Made by a program: the position numbers and the translations under genes. DNA of 38,553 nt from an uncultured Pelagibacteraceae bacterium (GTDB lineage Bacteria > Pseudomonadota > Alphaproteobacteria > Pelagibacterales > Pelagibacteraceae), in assembly GCA_902595375.1 (NCBI GenBank), contig CACJPW010000006.1:1-38553 (forward strand). The letters run 5' to 3'. The notes beneath the pieces were generated by a model. The model did not search any database and was not told the DNA's origin. It saw only the letters and a list, made by a program, of their open reading frames with translations. Shown piece after piece: positions 1-8,026 of the stretch. Each line of letters starts with the position of its first letter. Position 1 is the stretch's first letter.

Positions 1-522
1 TTTTATTTTTTTGTTTTTAGAAATCTCACCAAAAGTTTTAACTTGGCCATTGGGTATGAATATAGGATCATAACCAAATCCTTTACTGCCTGATATTTTT
101 TTTGAAATAGTGCCGCTCAACTTTCCCACTACGTTAATTACTTTTTTATTAGGATGTTTAAAAGATAAACTACAAATAAATGTTGCTTTTCTATTTTTTT
201 TATTTTGCATTCTTTTTAATATATATTTCATTGCCTTAAGAAAATTTCCTTTAGTTTTTGCCAGTCTGGCTGAATAAATTCCAGGTTCGTTGTTTAGAGA
301 TTTTATACATAGGCCCGAGTCATCAGAGATTACTGGATAATTTACAAATTTAGAAAAAAAATTAACTTTCAAATTTGCATTACCGGTGAATGATTTACGC
401 GTCTCCTCAGGGCTAGGTATCTTTAGCGAAAAAGGCGAAATTTTTTTGTATTTTTTAGATATTAAATAGGAAATTTCTCTAAATTTTCCCATATTATGTG
501 TCCCAATTAATATTTTTTTCAT
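1..522 (-). CDS. rdgB: RdgB/HAM1 XTP/dITP pyrophosphatase (3' end cut by window edge)
   Basis: Hydrolyses non-canonical purine nucleoside triphosphates (ITP, dITP, XTP) to monophosphates and so keeps them out of DNA and RNA. The protein opens MKKILIGTHNMGKFREI, the T/S-x-N-x-x-K substrate-binding start of the Ham1 family, and continues with the SDDSGL catalytic loop (about residue 65), the PGIYSAR segment and the GFGYDPIF motif. The ATG lies at 520-522 on the minus strand. About 174 codons are present and the frame is still open at base 1, just after TFGEI, so only the short C-terminal helix is missing. It is divergent from grpE across 43 bp; in many alphaproteobacteria rdgB and hrcA-grpE are close, but no hrcA is seen here. 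Confidence 0.93.
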   Translation of the reverse strand, partial: MKKILIGTHNMGKFREISYLISKKYKKISPFSLKIPSPEETRKSFTGNANLKVNFFSKFVNYPVISDDSGLCIKSLNNEPGIYSARLAKTKGNFLKAMKYILKRMQNKKNRKATFICSLSFKHPNKKVINVVGKLSGTISKKISGSKGFGYDPIFIPNGQVKTFGEISKNKKIK

Positions 523-565
523 TTTCGTCTAGTAATTTAATTATTATTTACTATATAGCAAACAG

Positions 566-1138
566 ATGTCTGAAAAAAATGATAAAAGCGAAAAAGAACA
601 AAATTTAGATACTCCTGAGAAAAAATCTAAAGAGTTAAACGTGGAGGAAAAGCTCAAAGAAACAGAAGATAAACTTCTGAGGTCCTTAGCTGAAATTGAA
701 AATCAAAGAAGGAGGTTTGAGAAAGAAATTAAAGATGCTTTCGAATTTGGATCTTTTAATTTTGCAAAAGAAAGTCTGGCAATATTAGATAACTTAGAGC
801 GTGCTAAAAATGCGATAAAAAATGATGAAATTTTAAAATTAAACAAAGATCTAGACAAATTTTTAGATAATATCTCGATAATTGAAAAAGATTTAATTTC
901 AATATTTGAAAAAAATAGAATTATAAAAATTGAGTCAAAGGGTAAAAAATTTGACCCAAATTTTCATCAAGCAATGGTAGAAATTGAGGACAATAAGTCA
1001 GAAATAGGAACAATCATCCAAGAAATACAATCTGGCTACATGTTTGGAGACAGACTGTTAAGACCAGCATTAGTAGGAGTGACGAAAAAGAAAAGCTCAA
1101 AAAACGAGGAAATTAATGACAAAAAAGGGAAAAATTAA
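566..1138 (+). CDS. grpE: GrpE nucleotide exchange factor
   Basis: Cytoplasmic cofactor of DnaK that releases ADP and so resets the chaperone cycle. The 190 residues show the family plan: a charged, disordered N-terminal 25 residues, a long coiled-coil helix (about 27-110, including SLAEIENQRRRFEKE) and a C-terminal beta domain with FDPNFHQAM and the GY-x-x-x-x-x-LLRPALVGV signature ending near residue 173. The ATG at 566 follows an AT-rich stretch with no obvious Shine-Dalgarno. A TATATA at 552-557 lies only 8 bases before the ATG, so a very short or absent leader is possible (inference). dnaK starts 51 bp after the stop. No CIRCE-type inverted repeat is visible upstream. Confidence 0.95.
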   Translation: MSEKNDKSEKEQNLDTPEKKSKELNVEEKLKETEDKLLRSLAEIENQRRRFEKEIKDAFEFGSFNFAKESLAILDNLERAKNAIKNDEILKLNKDLDKFLDNISIIEKDLISIFEKNRIIKIESKGKKFDPNFHQAMVEIEDNKSEIGTIIQEIQSGYMFGDRLLRPALVGVTKKKSSKNEEINDKKGKN

Positions 1139-1139
1139 C

Positions 1140-1168
1140 CTTGTAGAAGAAAAAAAAACACCCATATA
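1140..1168 (+). promoter_or_regulatory. Sigma-32 (RpoH)-like heat-shock promoter before dnaK
   Basis: In the grpE-dnaK gap, CTTGTA (1140-1145; consensus CTTGAA) is followed after 14 bases by ACCCATAT (1160-1167; consensus CCCCATnT, 7 of 8 positions counting n as free). Spacing fits the 13-17 base range known for RpoH promoters. The predicted start near 1175 leaves a leader with a good ribosome binding site, AAGGA at 1178-1182, before the dnaK ATG at 1190. Read directly from the sequence; its activity is inferred. Confidence 0.6.
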
Positions 1169-1189
1169 AACGTTACAAAGGAACATATA

Positions 1190-3118
1190 ATGAGTAAAGT
1201 AATAGGAATAGACTTAGGAACTACAAATTCATGTGTGGCTATTATGGATGGCACACAAGCGAAAGTTTTAGAGAACGTTGAGGGAGCGAGAACAACACCC
1301 TCAGTAGTAGCATTTTTAGAAAATGAAGAAAAATTAGTTGGTCAGCCTGCTAAAAGGCAAGCTGTAACAAATGCTGGCGATACAATATTTGCAGTAAAAA
1401 GATTAATTGGTAGAAAATTTGATGGGCCTTCAGTTCAAAAAGATATTTCAAAAGTCCCATACAAAATTGTTAAATCAGACAATGGTGATGCATGGGTAGA
1501 AGGTAAAGGAAAAAAATATTCACCTGCGCAAATCTCAGCTTTTGTTTTACAAAAAATGAAAGAAACTGCCGAAAAATATTTAGGACAAGCTGTTACTAAA
1601 GCAGTTATAACTGTTCCGGCTTATTTTAACGACTCTCAAAGGCAAGCTACTAAAGACGCAGGAAAAATTGCAGGCTTAGAGGTATTAAGAATTATTAACG
1701 AACCAACTGCTGCCTCTCTTGCTTACGGGTTAGATAAAAAAGGCGGAAAAAAAATTGCTGTTTATGACTTAGGCGGAGGTACTTTTGATATTTCAATATT
1801 AGAAATCGGGGATGGAGTATTTGAAGTTAAATCAACTAACGGAGATACATTCCTTGGAGGTGAAGATTTTGACGATGCTATAGTGGAATACCTTGCATCT
1901 GAATTTAAAAAGGATAATGGAATTGACTTAAAAACTGATAAACTGGCTCTTCAAAGACTAAAAGAAGCTGCAGAAAAAGCAAAAATAGAGCTTTCATCTG
2001 CTGCGCAAACTGAAATTAATTTACCATTTATAACTGCCGACAAATCTGGACCAAAACATTTAAATTTAAAATTTACAAGAGCTAAACTAGAGGCCTTAGT
2101 TCAAAACTTAGTTGATAGAACTTTAGAACCGTGTAAAACCGCTTTAAAAGACTCGGGTTTTTCTGCTGCAGAAATTAACGAAGTAGTCCTAGTAGGTGGA
2201 ATGACAAGAATGCCAAAAATCATAGAAACGGTAAAAAATTTCTTTGGAAAAGAACCAAATAAGAGTGTTAACCCTGACGAAGTTGTTGCAATGGGTGCAG
2301 CTATACAGGGTGGTGTTTTACAAGGAGACGTAAAAGATGTGTTGCTTCTTGACGTTACGCCTCTATCTTTAGGAATTGAGACACTTGGGGGTGTCTCAAC
2401 AAAACTTATTGAAAAAAATACTACAATACCAACTAAAAAGAGTCAGGTGTTCTCAACTGCAGAAGACAATCAGCCTGCCGTTTCTATTAGAGTTTTACAA
2501 GGCGAAAGAGAAATGGCTGCAGACAATAAGATCTTAGGTAATTTTGAACTCGTAGGCATACCACCAGCTCCAAGGGGAACGCCACAAATTGAAGTTACAT
2601 TCGATATAGATGCAAATGGAATTGTAAGTGTTTCTGCAAAAGATAAGGGCACTGGTAAAGAACAAAAAATTCAAATCCAGGCTTCAGGAGGTCTTTCTGA
2701 TGAAGAAATTCAAAAAATGGTTAAAGATGCAGAAGCTAACAAAGAAGCTGATAAAAAGAAGAGAGAGGGTGTTGATGCTAGAAATCAAGCTGATAGTTTA
2801 GTATTTTCAACAGAAAAAAGTTTAAAAGAGCACGGAGATAAAGTTACCCCGGAAGAAAAAAAAGCTATAGAAGATGGAATTGCAGGTCTTAAAAAATCTT
2901 TAGAAGGAACAGATGTTGAAGATATAAAGAAAAAAACACAAAGTTTAATTCAAGTTTCAATGAAACTAGGAGAAGCAGTTTATAAAAGCCAACAGAAACC
3001 TAACGACAAAGATAAAGGTGCGAGTGGCGGACCCAAAGATACTAAACCTGATGAAAAAGATAATGTTGTCGATGCAGATTTTGAAGACGTAAAAGAGGAT
3101 AAAGAAAAAAGCGCCTAA
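1190..3118 (+). CDS. dnaK: Chaperone DnaK (Hsp70)
   Basis: ATP-dependent cytoplasmic chaperone that folds nascent and stress-damaged proteins with DnaJ and GrpE. The 642 residues match the usual length. The actin-like ATPase domain has the phosphate-1 loop [13 protein letters not shown] (residues 6-18), [11 protein letters not shown], the phosphate-2 loop DLGGGTFD and [10 protein letters not shown]. The interdomain linker reads [19 protein letters not shown], followed by the substrate-binding domain and a helical lid. The acidic tail ends [17 protein letters not shown], close to the DnaJ-binding EEVKDKK-like tail of proteobacterial DnaK. It has a strong AAGGA ribosome binding site and its own heat-shock-like promoter, and dnaJ follows 20 bp after the stop. 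Confidence 0.98.
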   Translation: MSKVIGIDLGTTNSCVAIMDGTQAKVLENVEGARTTPSVVAFLENEEKLVGQPAKRQAVTNAGDTIFAVKRLIGRKFDGPSVQKDISKVPYKIVKSDNGDAWVEGKGKKYSPAQISAFVLQKMKETAEKYLGQAVTKAVITVPAYFNDSQRQATKDAGKIAGLEVLRIINEPTAASLAYGLDKKGGKKIAVYDLGGGTFDISILEIGDGVFEVKSTNGDTFLGGEDFDDAIVEYLASEFKKDNGIDLKTDKLALQRLKEAAEKAKIELSSAAQTEINLPFITADKSGPKHLNLKFTRAKLEALVQNLVDRTLEPCKTALKDSGFSAAEINEVVLVGGMTRMPKIIETVKNFFGKEPNKSVNPDEVVAMGAAIQGGVLQGDVKDVLLLDVTPLSLGIETLGGVSTKLIEKNTTIPTKKSQVFSTAEDNQPAVSIRVLQGEREMAADNKILGNFELVGIPPAPRGTPQIEVTFDIDANGIVSVSAKDKGTGKEQKIQIQASGGLSDEEIQKMVKDAEANKEADKKKREGVDARNQADSLVFSTEKSLKEHGDKVTPEEKKAIEDGIAGLKKSLEGTDVEDIKKKTQSLIQVSMKLGEAVYKSQQKPNDKDKGASGGPKDTKPDEKDNVVDADFEDVKEDKEKSA

Positions 3119-3138
3119 GATAAAAAAGGAGACGTCCT

Positions 3139-4257
3139 GTGGCTAAAAGAGATTGTTATGATGTCTTAGGTATCCCAAAAGGAGCTTCTAAAGACGAAAT
3201 TAAGAAAGCTTATAGAAAATTAGCATTAAAATATCATCCAGACAAAAACAAAGGCGACAAAAATTCAGAAGAAAAGTTTAAGGAGGCTAGCGAAGCTTAT
3301 CATATCCTTTCTGATGATAAGAGAAAAGCTAACTACGACCAGTTTGGTCATGCAGCTTTTGAAGGTGGTGGTGGTGGTTTTCAAGGCTTTGGTGGATTTG
3401 ATAGTTCATCTTTCTCCGATATCTTTGAGGATTTTTTCAGTGATTTTGGTGGCAGCTCCACAAGAAGAACTAGCAATAGAGGAAACGACTTAAGGTACGA
3501 CGTTAGTATCAGTTTGGAAGATGCATACGAAGGTATCGAAAAGAATGTCAGATATACAACTTACAAATCATGTAAATCTTGTTCAGGAAGTGGTGCTGCA
3601 AAAGGTTCGAAACCAATAAAATGTGATTATTGTTCTGGAAGAGGAAAGGTAAGGACAAATCAAGGTTTCTTCACTGTTCAGCAAACTTGTCCTCAATGCA
3701 GTGGTTACGGTGAAATGATAGGTACGCCTTGTAATAGTTGCAATGGTAACGGTAAAGTTCAATCGAATGAAAATGTTACCGTAAAAATTCCAAAAGGAGT
3801 AGATGACGGCACTAGGATAAGATTATCTGGTAAAGGTGAAGCAGGTTCAAAAGGTGGAAGTAGTGGAGATTTGTATTTGTTTATATCGATAGACAATCAT
3901 AATATTTTTAAGAGGTCTGACGAAAATTTATATTATGAATTGCCAATTTCGTTTTCTGATGCTGCCTTAGGCACTTCAGTTGAAGTTCCTTCAATAGATG
4001 GAGGAAAATCTAAAATAAAGATACCTCCAGGTACACAACATGGAAAACAATTAAGGCTGAGAGGTAAAGGCATGCCTGTATTAAGAAGAAGTTTGTATGG
4101 AGATCTTTATATCAGAGTTGTAACTCAAGTGCCTACCTCACTTTCAAAGAGACAGAAAGAAATATTAGAAGAATTCAATCAGATTGAGAGCAACAAACCA
4201 GATCCAGTGATTAAAAGCTTTTTTGAAAAAGCTAAAAAATTCTGGAAAAAAACTTAA
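3139..4257 (+). CDS. dnaJ: Chaperone DnaJ (Hsp40)
   Basis: Co-chaperone that binds unfolded clients and stimulates DnaK ATPase. The 372-residue type I architecture is complete: a J domain with HPD at residues 33-35; a Gly/Phe-rich linker (about 74-105); a zinc-finger domain with four CxxCxGxG repeats starting at C145, C162, C184 and C198; then two beta-sandwich client-binding domains ([40 protein letters not shown]). The start is GTG at 3139, chosen because AAGGAG at 3126-3131 is placed correctly and the family N-terminus ([10 protein letters not shown]) begins there. It lies 20 bp after dnaK and is probably co-transcribed with it. Confidence 0.98.
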   Translation: MAKRDCYDVLGIPKGASKDEIKKAYRKLALKYHPDKNKGDKNSEEKFKEASEAYHILSDDKRKANYDQFGHAAFEGGGGGFQGFGGFDSSSFSDIFEDFFSDFGGSSTRRTSNRGNDLRYDVSISLEDAYEGIEKNVRYTTYKSCKSCSGSGAAKGSKPIKCDYCSGRGKVRTNQGFFTVQQTCPQCSGYGEMIGTPCNSCNGNGKVQSNENVTVKIPKGVDDGTRIRLSGKGEAGSKGGSSGDLYLFISIDNHNIFKRSDENLYYELPISFSDAALGTSVEVPSIDGGKSKIKIPPGTQHGKQLRLRGKGMPVLRRSLYGDLYIRVVTQVPTSLSKRQKEILEEFNQIESNKPDPVIKSFFEKAKKFWKKT

Positions 4258-4262
4258 TACGA

Positions 4263-4430
4263 ATGGAAACTGATCAAATAATGTCTGCAATATTTCTTAT
4301 TGCAGTGCTAGCTTTAATCTTACCCAGTTTTTTATCCACTAATAAAAAATTAAAACAATTTTTAAATAATTTATCTATCTGGACTATAATTTTACTAGTA
4401 ATTATTGTATTTATTTATTTGATTAGATGA
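4263..4430 (+). CDS. 55-residue membrane peptide between dnaJ and dapB
   Basis: An ATG five bases after the dnaJ stop opens a 55-codon frame that ends TGA at 4428-4430, overlapping the dapB start (ATGATGA). The predicted peptide has two hydrophobic segments (about residues 8-24 and 40-54) separated by a polar, basic stretch (STNKKLKQFLNN). The tight fit between two housekeeping genes supports a real gene. The pattern (helix, short basic loop, helix) resembles the N-terminal membrane part of the TIGR02281 aspartyl-protease-like family of alphaproteobacteria, without the protease domain. That link is a guess from memory of the family, and the function is unknown. Confidence 0.6.
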   Translation: METDQIMSAIFLIAVLALILPSFLSTNKKLKQFLNNLSIWTIILLVIIVFIYLIR

Positions 4431-5203
4431 TGAAAAAAATTAGCTTAGCAATAACAGGATGTATGGGTAGGATGGGTCAACAACTCATTAAATCAGCAAG
4501 CAAAAGTAAACAGTTTAAATTAGTATCTTTAACTGAAAATAGAAAGATAATGAAAAAAATTTCAGGAATAAAACCTCAACCCAATTCGTTAGATGCATTT
4601 AAAAAGGCAAATATAATTATTGACTTTACAGTTCCCAGATGTACTTTAGAAATTCTTAAATTTGCATCAAAACAAAAAAAAAGAGTTGTAATTGGTACGA
4701 CTGGTTTTACAAAAAAACAAGAAAATTTAATTAAAAAGTTTTCAAAAAAAATTCCTATATTGAAAGCTGGGAACATGAGTTTAGGTGTAAACTTGTTAAT
4801 GTATCTTACTGAAATTACGTCAAAATCTTTAGGAAAAAAATTTTTAAGTAAAGTTTTTGAAGTACACCATAAGGATAAAAAAGATTATCCATCAGGTACA
4901 GCATTAATGCTAGGAAAAGGAATCGCAATAGGAAAAAATAAAGAGTTTTATAACATGATTGGTAAAAAATATCTCAATAAGAAATCATTTCCTTTCGGGA
5001 AAAAAATTAATTTTAATTCAATCAGAAAAGGTGGAGTGATAGGGGAGCACGAGGTAACTTTTTCTAGCGGAAAAGAAATAGTTACACTAAACCATGAGTC
5101 TTTCGATAGAGCTCTTTACTCTGAAGGAGCTCTTACAGCTGCTAAATGGTTATTAAATAAAAAACCAGGTCTTTATTCAATGAGAGATCTTTTGAACTTT
5201 TAG
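4427..5203 (+). CDS. dapB: 4-hydroxy-tetrahydrodipicolinate reductase DapB
   Basis: NAD(P)H-dependent reduction step of the diaminopimelate/lysine pathway, feeding both lysine and peptidoglycan. The 258 residues carry the Rossmann motif TGCMGRMGQ (10-18), the VVIGTTGF segment, and the DapB signature EVHHKDKKDYPSGTA (145-159), with paired histidines and the catalytic lysine. GGVIGEHEV follows near residue 200. Two start codons are adjacent (4427 and 4430), and the family N-terminus fits either. The gene overlaps the upstream membrane peptide by four bases and its TAG stop overlaps the GTG start of nth, indicating one transcription unit. Confidence 0.96.
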   Translation: MMKKISLAITGCMGRMGQQLIKSASKSKQFKLVSLTENRKIMKKISGIKPQPNSLDAFKKANIIIDFTVPRCTLEILKFASKQKKRVVIGTTGFTKKQENLIKKFSKKIPILKAGNMSLGVNLLMYLTEITSKSLGKKFLSKVFEVHHKDKKDYPSGTALMLGKGIAIGKNKEFYNMIGKKYLNKKSFPFGKKINFNSIRKGGVIGEHEVTFSSGKEIVTLNHESFDRALYSEGALTAAKWLLNKKPGLYSMRDLLNF

Positions 5204-5856
5204 TGAATACCAAAGAAAAATCTAAGATTATAATTAATATCTTAAACAAAATATATCCTAAGATACCTATCCCGCTTAATTATAAAAATACTTTCACTCT
5301 TTTAATTTCTGTTCTCCTTTCAGCACAATGTACTGATGTAAATGTAAATAATGTAACCAAAAAAATTTACCCTAAGTATAATAAGCCTGAACATTTTGTA
5401 AAATTGGGAAGAAAAAGAATTGAAAATTTAATAAAAAAAATTGGAATATTTAGAGTGAAAGCTAAAAGCATTTTTTATTTATCAAAAAAATTAATTGAGA
5501 GACATAAAGGAAAGGTTCCTAAAACTTATGAAGAACTTGAACAACTGCCGGGAGTTGGACATAAAACAGCAAGTGTTGTTATGTCTCAAGGATTTGGCTT
5601 TCCTGCCTTTCCAGTAGATACTCATATTCATAGACTAGCTCAAAGGTGGGGTCTTACTAATGGTAAAAATGTTGTTCAAACAGAAAAGGATTTAAAGAAT
5701 GCATTTCCAAAAAAATACTGGAACAGACTTCATCTTCAGATTATTTGGTACGGTCGAGAATATTGTAAAGCTCGAGATTGTTATGGAATTGCTTGTAAAA
5801 TTTGTAAAAGCTGTTATCCCAATAGAAAAAAACCTGTTAAAACAAAAAAAGCTTAA
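5203..5856 (+). CDS. nth: Endonuclease III (DNA glycosylase/AP lyase)
   Basis: Base-excision repair enzyme removing oxidised pyrimidines and nicking the abasic site. The 217 residues show the helix-hairpin-helix LPGVGHKTA with catalytic Lys121 and the catalytic Asp139 in PVDTHIHR, matching E. coli K120 and D138. The C-terminal iron-sulfur loop is unusual: cysteines at 188, 193, 198, 201 and 204. The standard pattern C-x6-C-x2-C-x5-C would put a cysteine at 195, which is glycine here, so the second ligand must be C193 or C201 if a 4Fe-4S cluster is present. The start is GTG within TAGTG, sharing one base with the dapB stop. The kinase gene follows with no gap. Confidence 0.94.
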   Translation: MNTKEKSKIIINILNKIYPKIPIPLNYKNTFTLLISVLLSAQCTDVNVNNVTKKIYPKYNKPEHFVKLGRKRIENLIKKIGIFRVKAKSIFYLSKKLIERHKGKVPKTYEELEQLPGVGHKTASVVMSQGFGFPAFPVDTHIHRLAQRWGLTNGKNVVQTEKDLKNAFPKKYWNRLHLQIIWYGREYCKARDCYGIACKICKSCYPNRKKPVKTKKA

Positions 5857-6786
5857 ATGAAAATCTTAGGAATTGGTAACGCTATCGTTGATGTAATTTG
5901 TAAGGTTGATGAAAAATTTATCAAACAGAATAATTTAACTAAAAGCACAATGAAACTTGTAGACGAAGCTGAGTTTAAAAAACTATTATCCACTCTTAAA
6001 ATTGAGGAAACTGTATCAGGTGGATCAGTAGCAAACTCAATTGTTGGTCTATCGCAACTTAGAAATCAAGTTGGCTTCATAGGTAAAATAAGTGACGATG
6101 ATTTAGGTAATAAGTATGAGGAAGGATTATTAAAAGAAAATGTAAATTACTTTTATTCCAAAAAAAAAGAAATAATACCGACTGGAACTTGTCTAATATT
6201 GATCACTCCTGACTCAGAGAGAACCATGGTAACTTTTCTTGGAATAGCAGGAAAAATTAATGAAGACGATATTGATTCAAACGCAGTGAAGAGTAGTGAA
6301 ATTTTATTTCTTGAGGGATATCTTTGGGATGAAGGTGAGCCGAAAAAAGCTTTCGAAAAGGCCATTATTAATGCAAATAAAGTTGCAATGTCATTATCAG
6401 ACTTATTTTGTGTGGAGCGACATAAGTCTCAATTTTTGGACTTAGTTAAAAACAAATTAGATATCACGTTTGCAAACGAACAAGAAATAATGTCTTTAAT
6501 TGATGTAAAAAAATTTGATGAAGTAATTAATTTTGCTAAGGAGATTAATAAATTAATTGTTGTTACTCGTGGAGACAAAGGGGCAGTTGCAATAAATAGA
6601 AATGAAATCGTAGAATGCCCTGCAAAGAATAACCTTAAGATTAAAGATTTAACAGGTGCAGGAGATTTATTTGCAGGTGGTTTTCTTCATGGGTTAATCA
6701 ATAATAAATCAACTAAGGAAAGTTTAGTGACAGGAACAGAAATGTCCTCAAAAGTCATTCAAATAATTGGAGCTAGACTAAATTAA
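5857..6786 (+). CDS. PfkB-family sugar/nucleoside kinase (adenosine kinase-like)
   Basis: ATP-dependent kinase of the ribokinase/PfkB superfamily. The 309 residues contain the N-terminal substrate motif SGGSVANSIVG (54-64), the lid region, and the C-terminal PfkB signature DLTGAGDLFAGGF with anion-hole GAGD at 267-270, where D270 is the catalytic base. The N-terminus GIGNAIVDVICKVDEKFI and the overall layout are those of the branch annotated as adenosine kinase in alphaproteobacteria, so adenosine salvage is the best guess; ribokinase or another nucleoside kinase cannot be excluded. The ATG follows the nth TAA directly, so it is the last gene of the grpE-to-kinase strand block. No clear terminator follows. 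Confidence 0.85.
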   Translation: MKILGIGNAIVDVICKVDEKFIKQNNLTKSTMKLVDEAEFKKLLSTLKIEETVSGGSVANSIVGLSQLRNQVGFIGKISDDDLGNKYEEGLLKENVNYFYSKKKEIIPTGTCLILITPDSERTMVTFLGIAGKINEDDIDSNAVKSSEILFLEGYLWDEGEPKKAFEKAIINANKVAMSLSDLFCVERHKSQFLDLVKNKLDITFANEQEIMSLIDVKKFDEVINFAKEINKLIVVTRGDKGAVAINRNEIVECPAKNNLKIKDLTGAGDLFAGGFLHGLINNKSTKESLVTGTEMSSKVIQIIGARLN

Positions 6787-6806
6787 TTAAATATATAACT
6801 ATTTTT

Positions 6807-6929
6807 TTAAAGATAATTTAAATTAGTTTTTTTTCTTTTAAAACTCCCTTTCCCTTTTTTTGGTTTAACTACTCTTTTTCTATATTTGGATGTATGAAGA
6901 TCTATAGCAATTTTATTTCTTTTTTTCAC
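6807..6929 (-). CDS. arfA: ArfA-like alternative ribosome-rescue factor, 40 residues
   Basis: ArfA recruits RF2 to ribosomes stalled on mRNAs lacking a stop codon. This 40-residue basic peptide has the family core in one block: LH at 11-12, then YRKRVVKPKKGKGSFKRKK (16-34). This aligns without gaps to the E. coli segment FRQRV-x-KNKKGKGSYMRK. The start is GTG at 6927-6929, forming GTGA with the stop of the upstream winged-helix gene, so translation is probably coupled. It is shorter than E. coli ArfA (72 residues), ending soon after the KGKGS core with a normal TAA. No hairpin is visible before that stop, so the E. coli trick of making a stop-less arfA message is not evident. The motif match is seen; the function follows from the family. 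Confidence 0.78.
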   Translation of the reverse strand: MKKRNKIAIDLHTSKYRKRVVKPKKGKGSFKRKKTNLNYL

Positions 6930-7531
6930 AGGTAATAACCATCTTTATTATTAAGAATAAATTTTCCATCCATGAACTTTTCTGTAATTTTTTTTCTTAA
7001 TCTATATATATGTGTTTCAACAGTATGAGTATCTGCATCAGAAGAATAATTCCAAACAGTTGACAAAATAATATCTTTTGAAATTGGTTTCTCGCTATCA
7101 AGAAATAATTCCAAGAGCTGAACTTCTTTTTCTGTTAGTATGATATAATCATCTAATTTAGATAATCTCTTTTCGTTTTTATCTAACATATAGCCCTTTA
7201 TCTTCAGTGACGAATTGATACTAAATTTCTTCTTTGCTGCTGTATTCTCTACAATAGAATTTATTTCTTTGATGGTGGTTGGTAATACTAAAGTAGCATC
7301 GAAATTATCAGTGAGATCTTTTTTTCTTCCTGCACATATTTTTAAAGAATTTGTACTATTAATATAGCCCTTTTGTTTTTTGTCTAACAAAGCATCTGTG
7401 TGAAATAGGATAATATTTGAATTTTCATTTAAACTCTCTGATAAGGGATTAAACTTTAAAAAAACCTTTAATTCATTTAAAGTTGAAATAAATGAAGAAG
7501 GACCTAAAACTTTTACATTTAATTTATGCAT
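6926..7531 (-). CDS. OmpR-type winged-helix regulator with degenerate receiver domain
   Basis: A 201-residue transcription factor. The C-terminal half (about 125-201) is an OmpR/PhoB winged helix: LTEKEVQLLELFL, the W-N-Y linker, the recognition helix TVETHIYRLRKKI (170-182) and the wing ending KDGYYL. The N-terminal half has receiver-like strand spacing, but the phospho-acceptor position after strand 3 (IILFH, residue 44) is His, and the conserved Lys-Pro appears as Leu83-Pro84. Phosphorylation is therefore unlikely and it resembles atypical regulators such as ChxR or HP1043. No kinase gene is nearby. Its ATG lies in ATGCAT, back-to-back with the L,D-transpeptidase ATG. A candidate -10 (TATAAA, read on the minus strand) lies at 7556-7561 inside that gene. 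Confidence 0.82.
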   Translation of the reverse strand: MHKLNVKVLGPSSFISTLNELKVFLKFNPLSESLNENSNIILFHTDALLDKKQKGYINSTNSLKICAGRKKDLTDNFDATLVLPTTIKEINSIVENTAAKKKFSINSSLKIKGYMLDKNEKRLSKLDDYIILTEKEVQLLELFLDSEKPISKDIILSTVWNYSSDADTHTVETHIYRLRKKITEKFMDGKFILNNKDGYYL

Positions 7532-8026
7532 ATTTTAATTAGTAAAAAACACTTAATTTATAATAACTATAAAGTAAAATGTGCCATAGGTAAAAGGGGA
7601 ATTGATTGTAAAAAGAAAGAAGGTGATTTAATAACCCCAAAAGGTAAATATAAAATTAAATATATTTTGTTCAGAAAAGATAGAATAAAAAAAATCCAAT
7701 CTAAGATTAAAAAAATTGTTATTAAAAAGAACATGGGCTGGTGTGATGATCCCGAATCTAAACAGTATAATAAGCTTGTTAAATTACCTTTTAAATACAA
7801 ATTTGAAAAACTTTACAGAAAAGAGAATATCTACGATATTATATTGGTTTTAAATTATAATATGAATCCGGTAATTAAAAATAGAGGAAGCGCAATTTTT
7901 ATTCATATTGCAAAAAATAATTACGAAAAAACTAAGGGATGTGTTGCTATCAAAAAGGTTCATCTTTTAAAAATATTAAAAGAGTTAAAAATTAATTCAA
8001 ATGTTAAGATCGAGAGCCAAAAATAG
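7526..8026 (+). CDS. L,D-transpeptidase (YkuD) family protein
   Basis: YkuD-fold proteins form 3-3 peptidoglycan cross-links or attach proteins to peptidoglycan through a catalytic cysteine. The 166 residues include KEGDLITPKGKYKI (31-44), the GSAIFIHIA strand with H127, and the catalytic TKGCVAI with Cys139; the H...GC spacing fits the family. No signal peptide is apparent from this start, which is odd for a periplasmic enzyme; the related family of cytoplasm-start YkuD proteins in alphaproteobacteria looks the same. The ATG at 7526 abuts that of the divergent regulator. The 3' end overlaps the convergent yggS gene by 23 bases. Confidence 0.85.
   Translation: MHILISKKHLIYNNYKVKCAIGKRGIDCKKKEGDLITPKGKYKIKYILFRKDRIKKIQSKIKKIVIKKNMGWCDDPESKQYNKLVKLPFKYKFEKLYRKENIYDIILVLNYNMNPVIKNRGSAIFIHIAKNNYEKTKGCVAIKKVHLLKILKELKINSNVKIESQK

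Noticed and set aside
523-565. CIRCE element or sigma-32 promoter before grpE
   Set aside because: No TTAGCACTC-type inverted repeat and no CTTGAA/CCCCAT pair in the 43 bases; only a TATATA is present.
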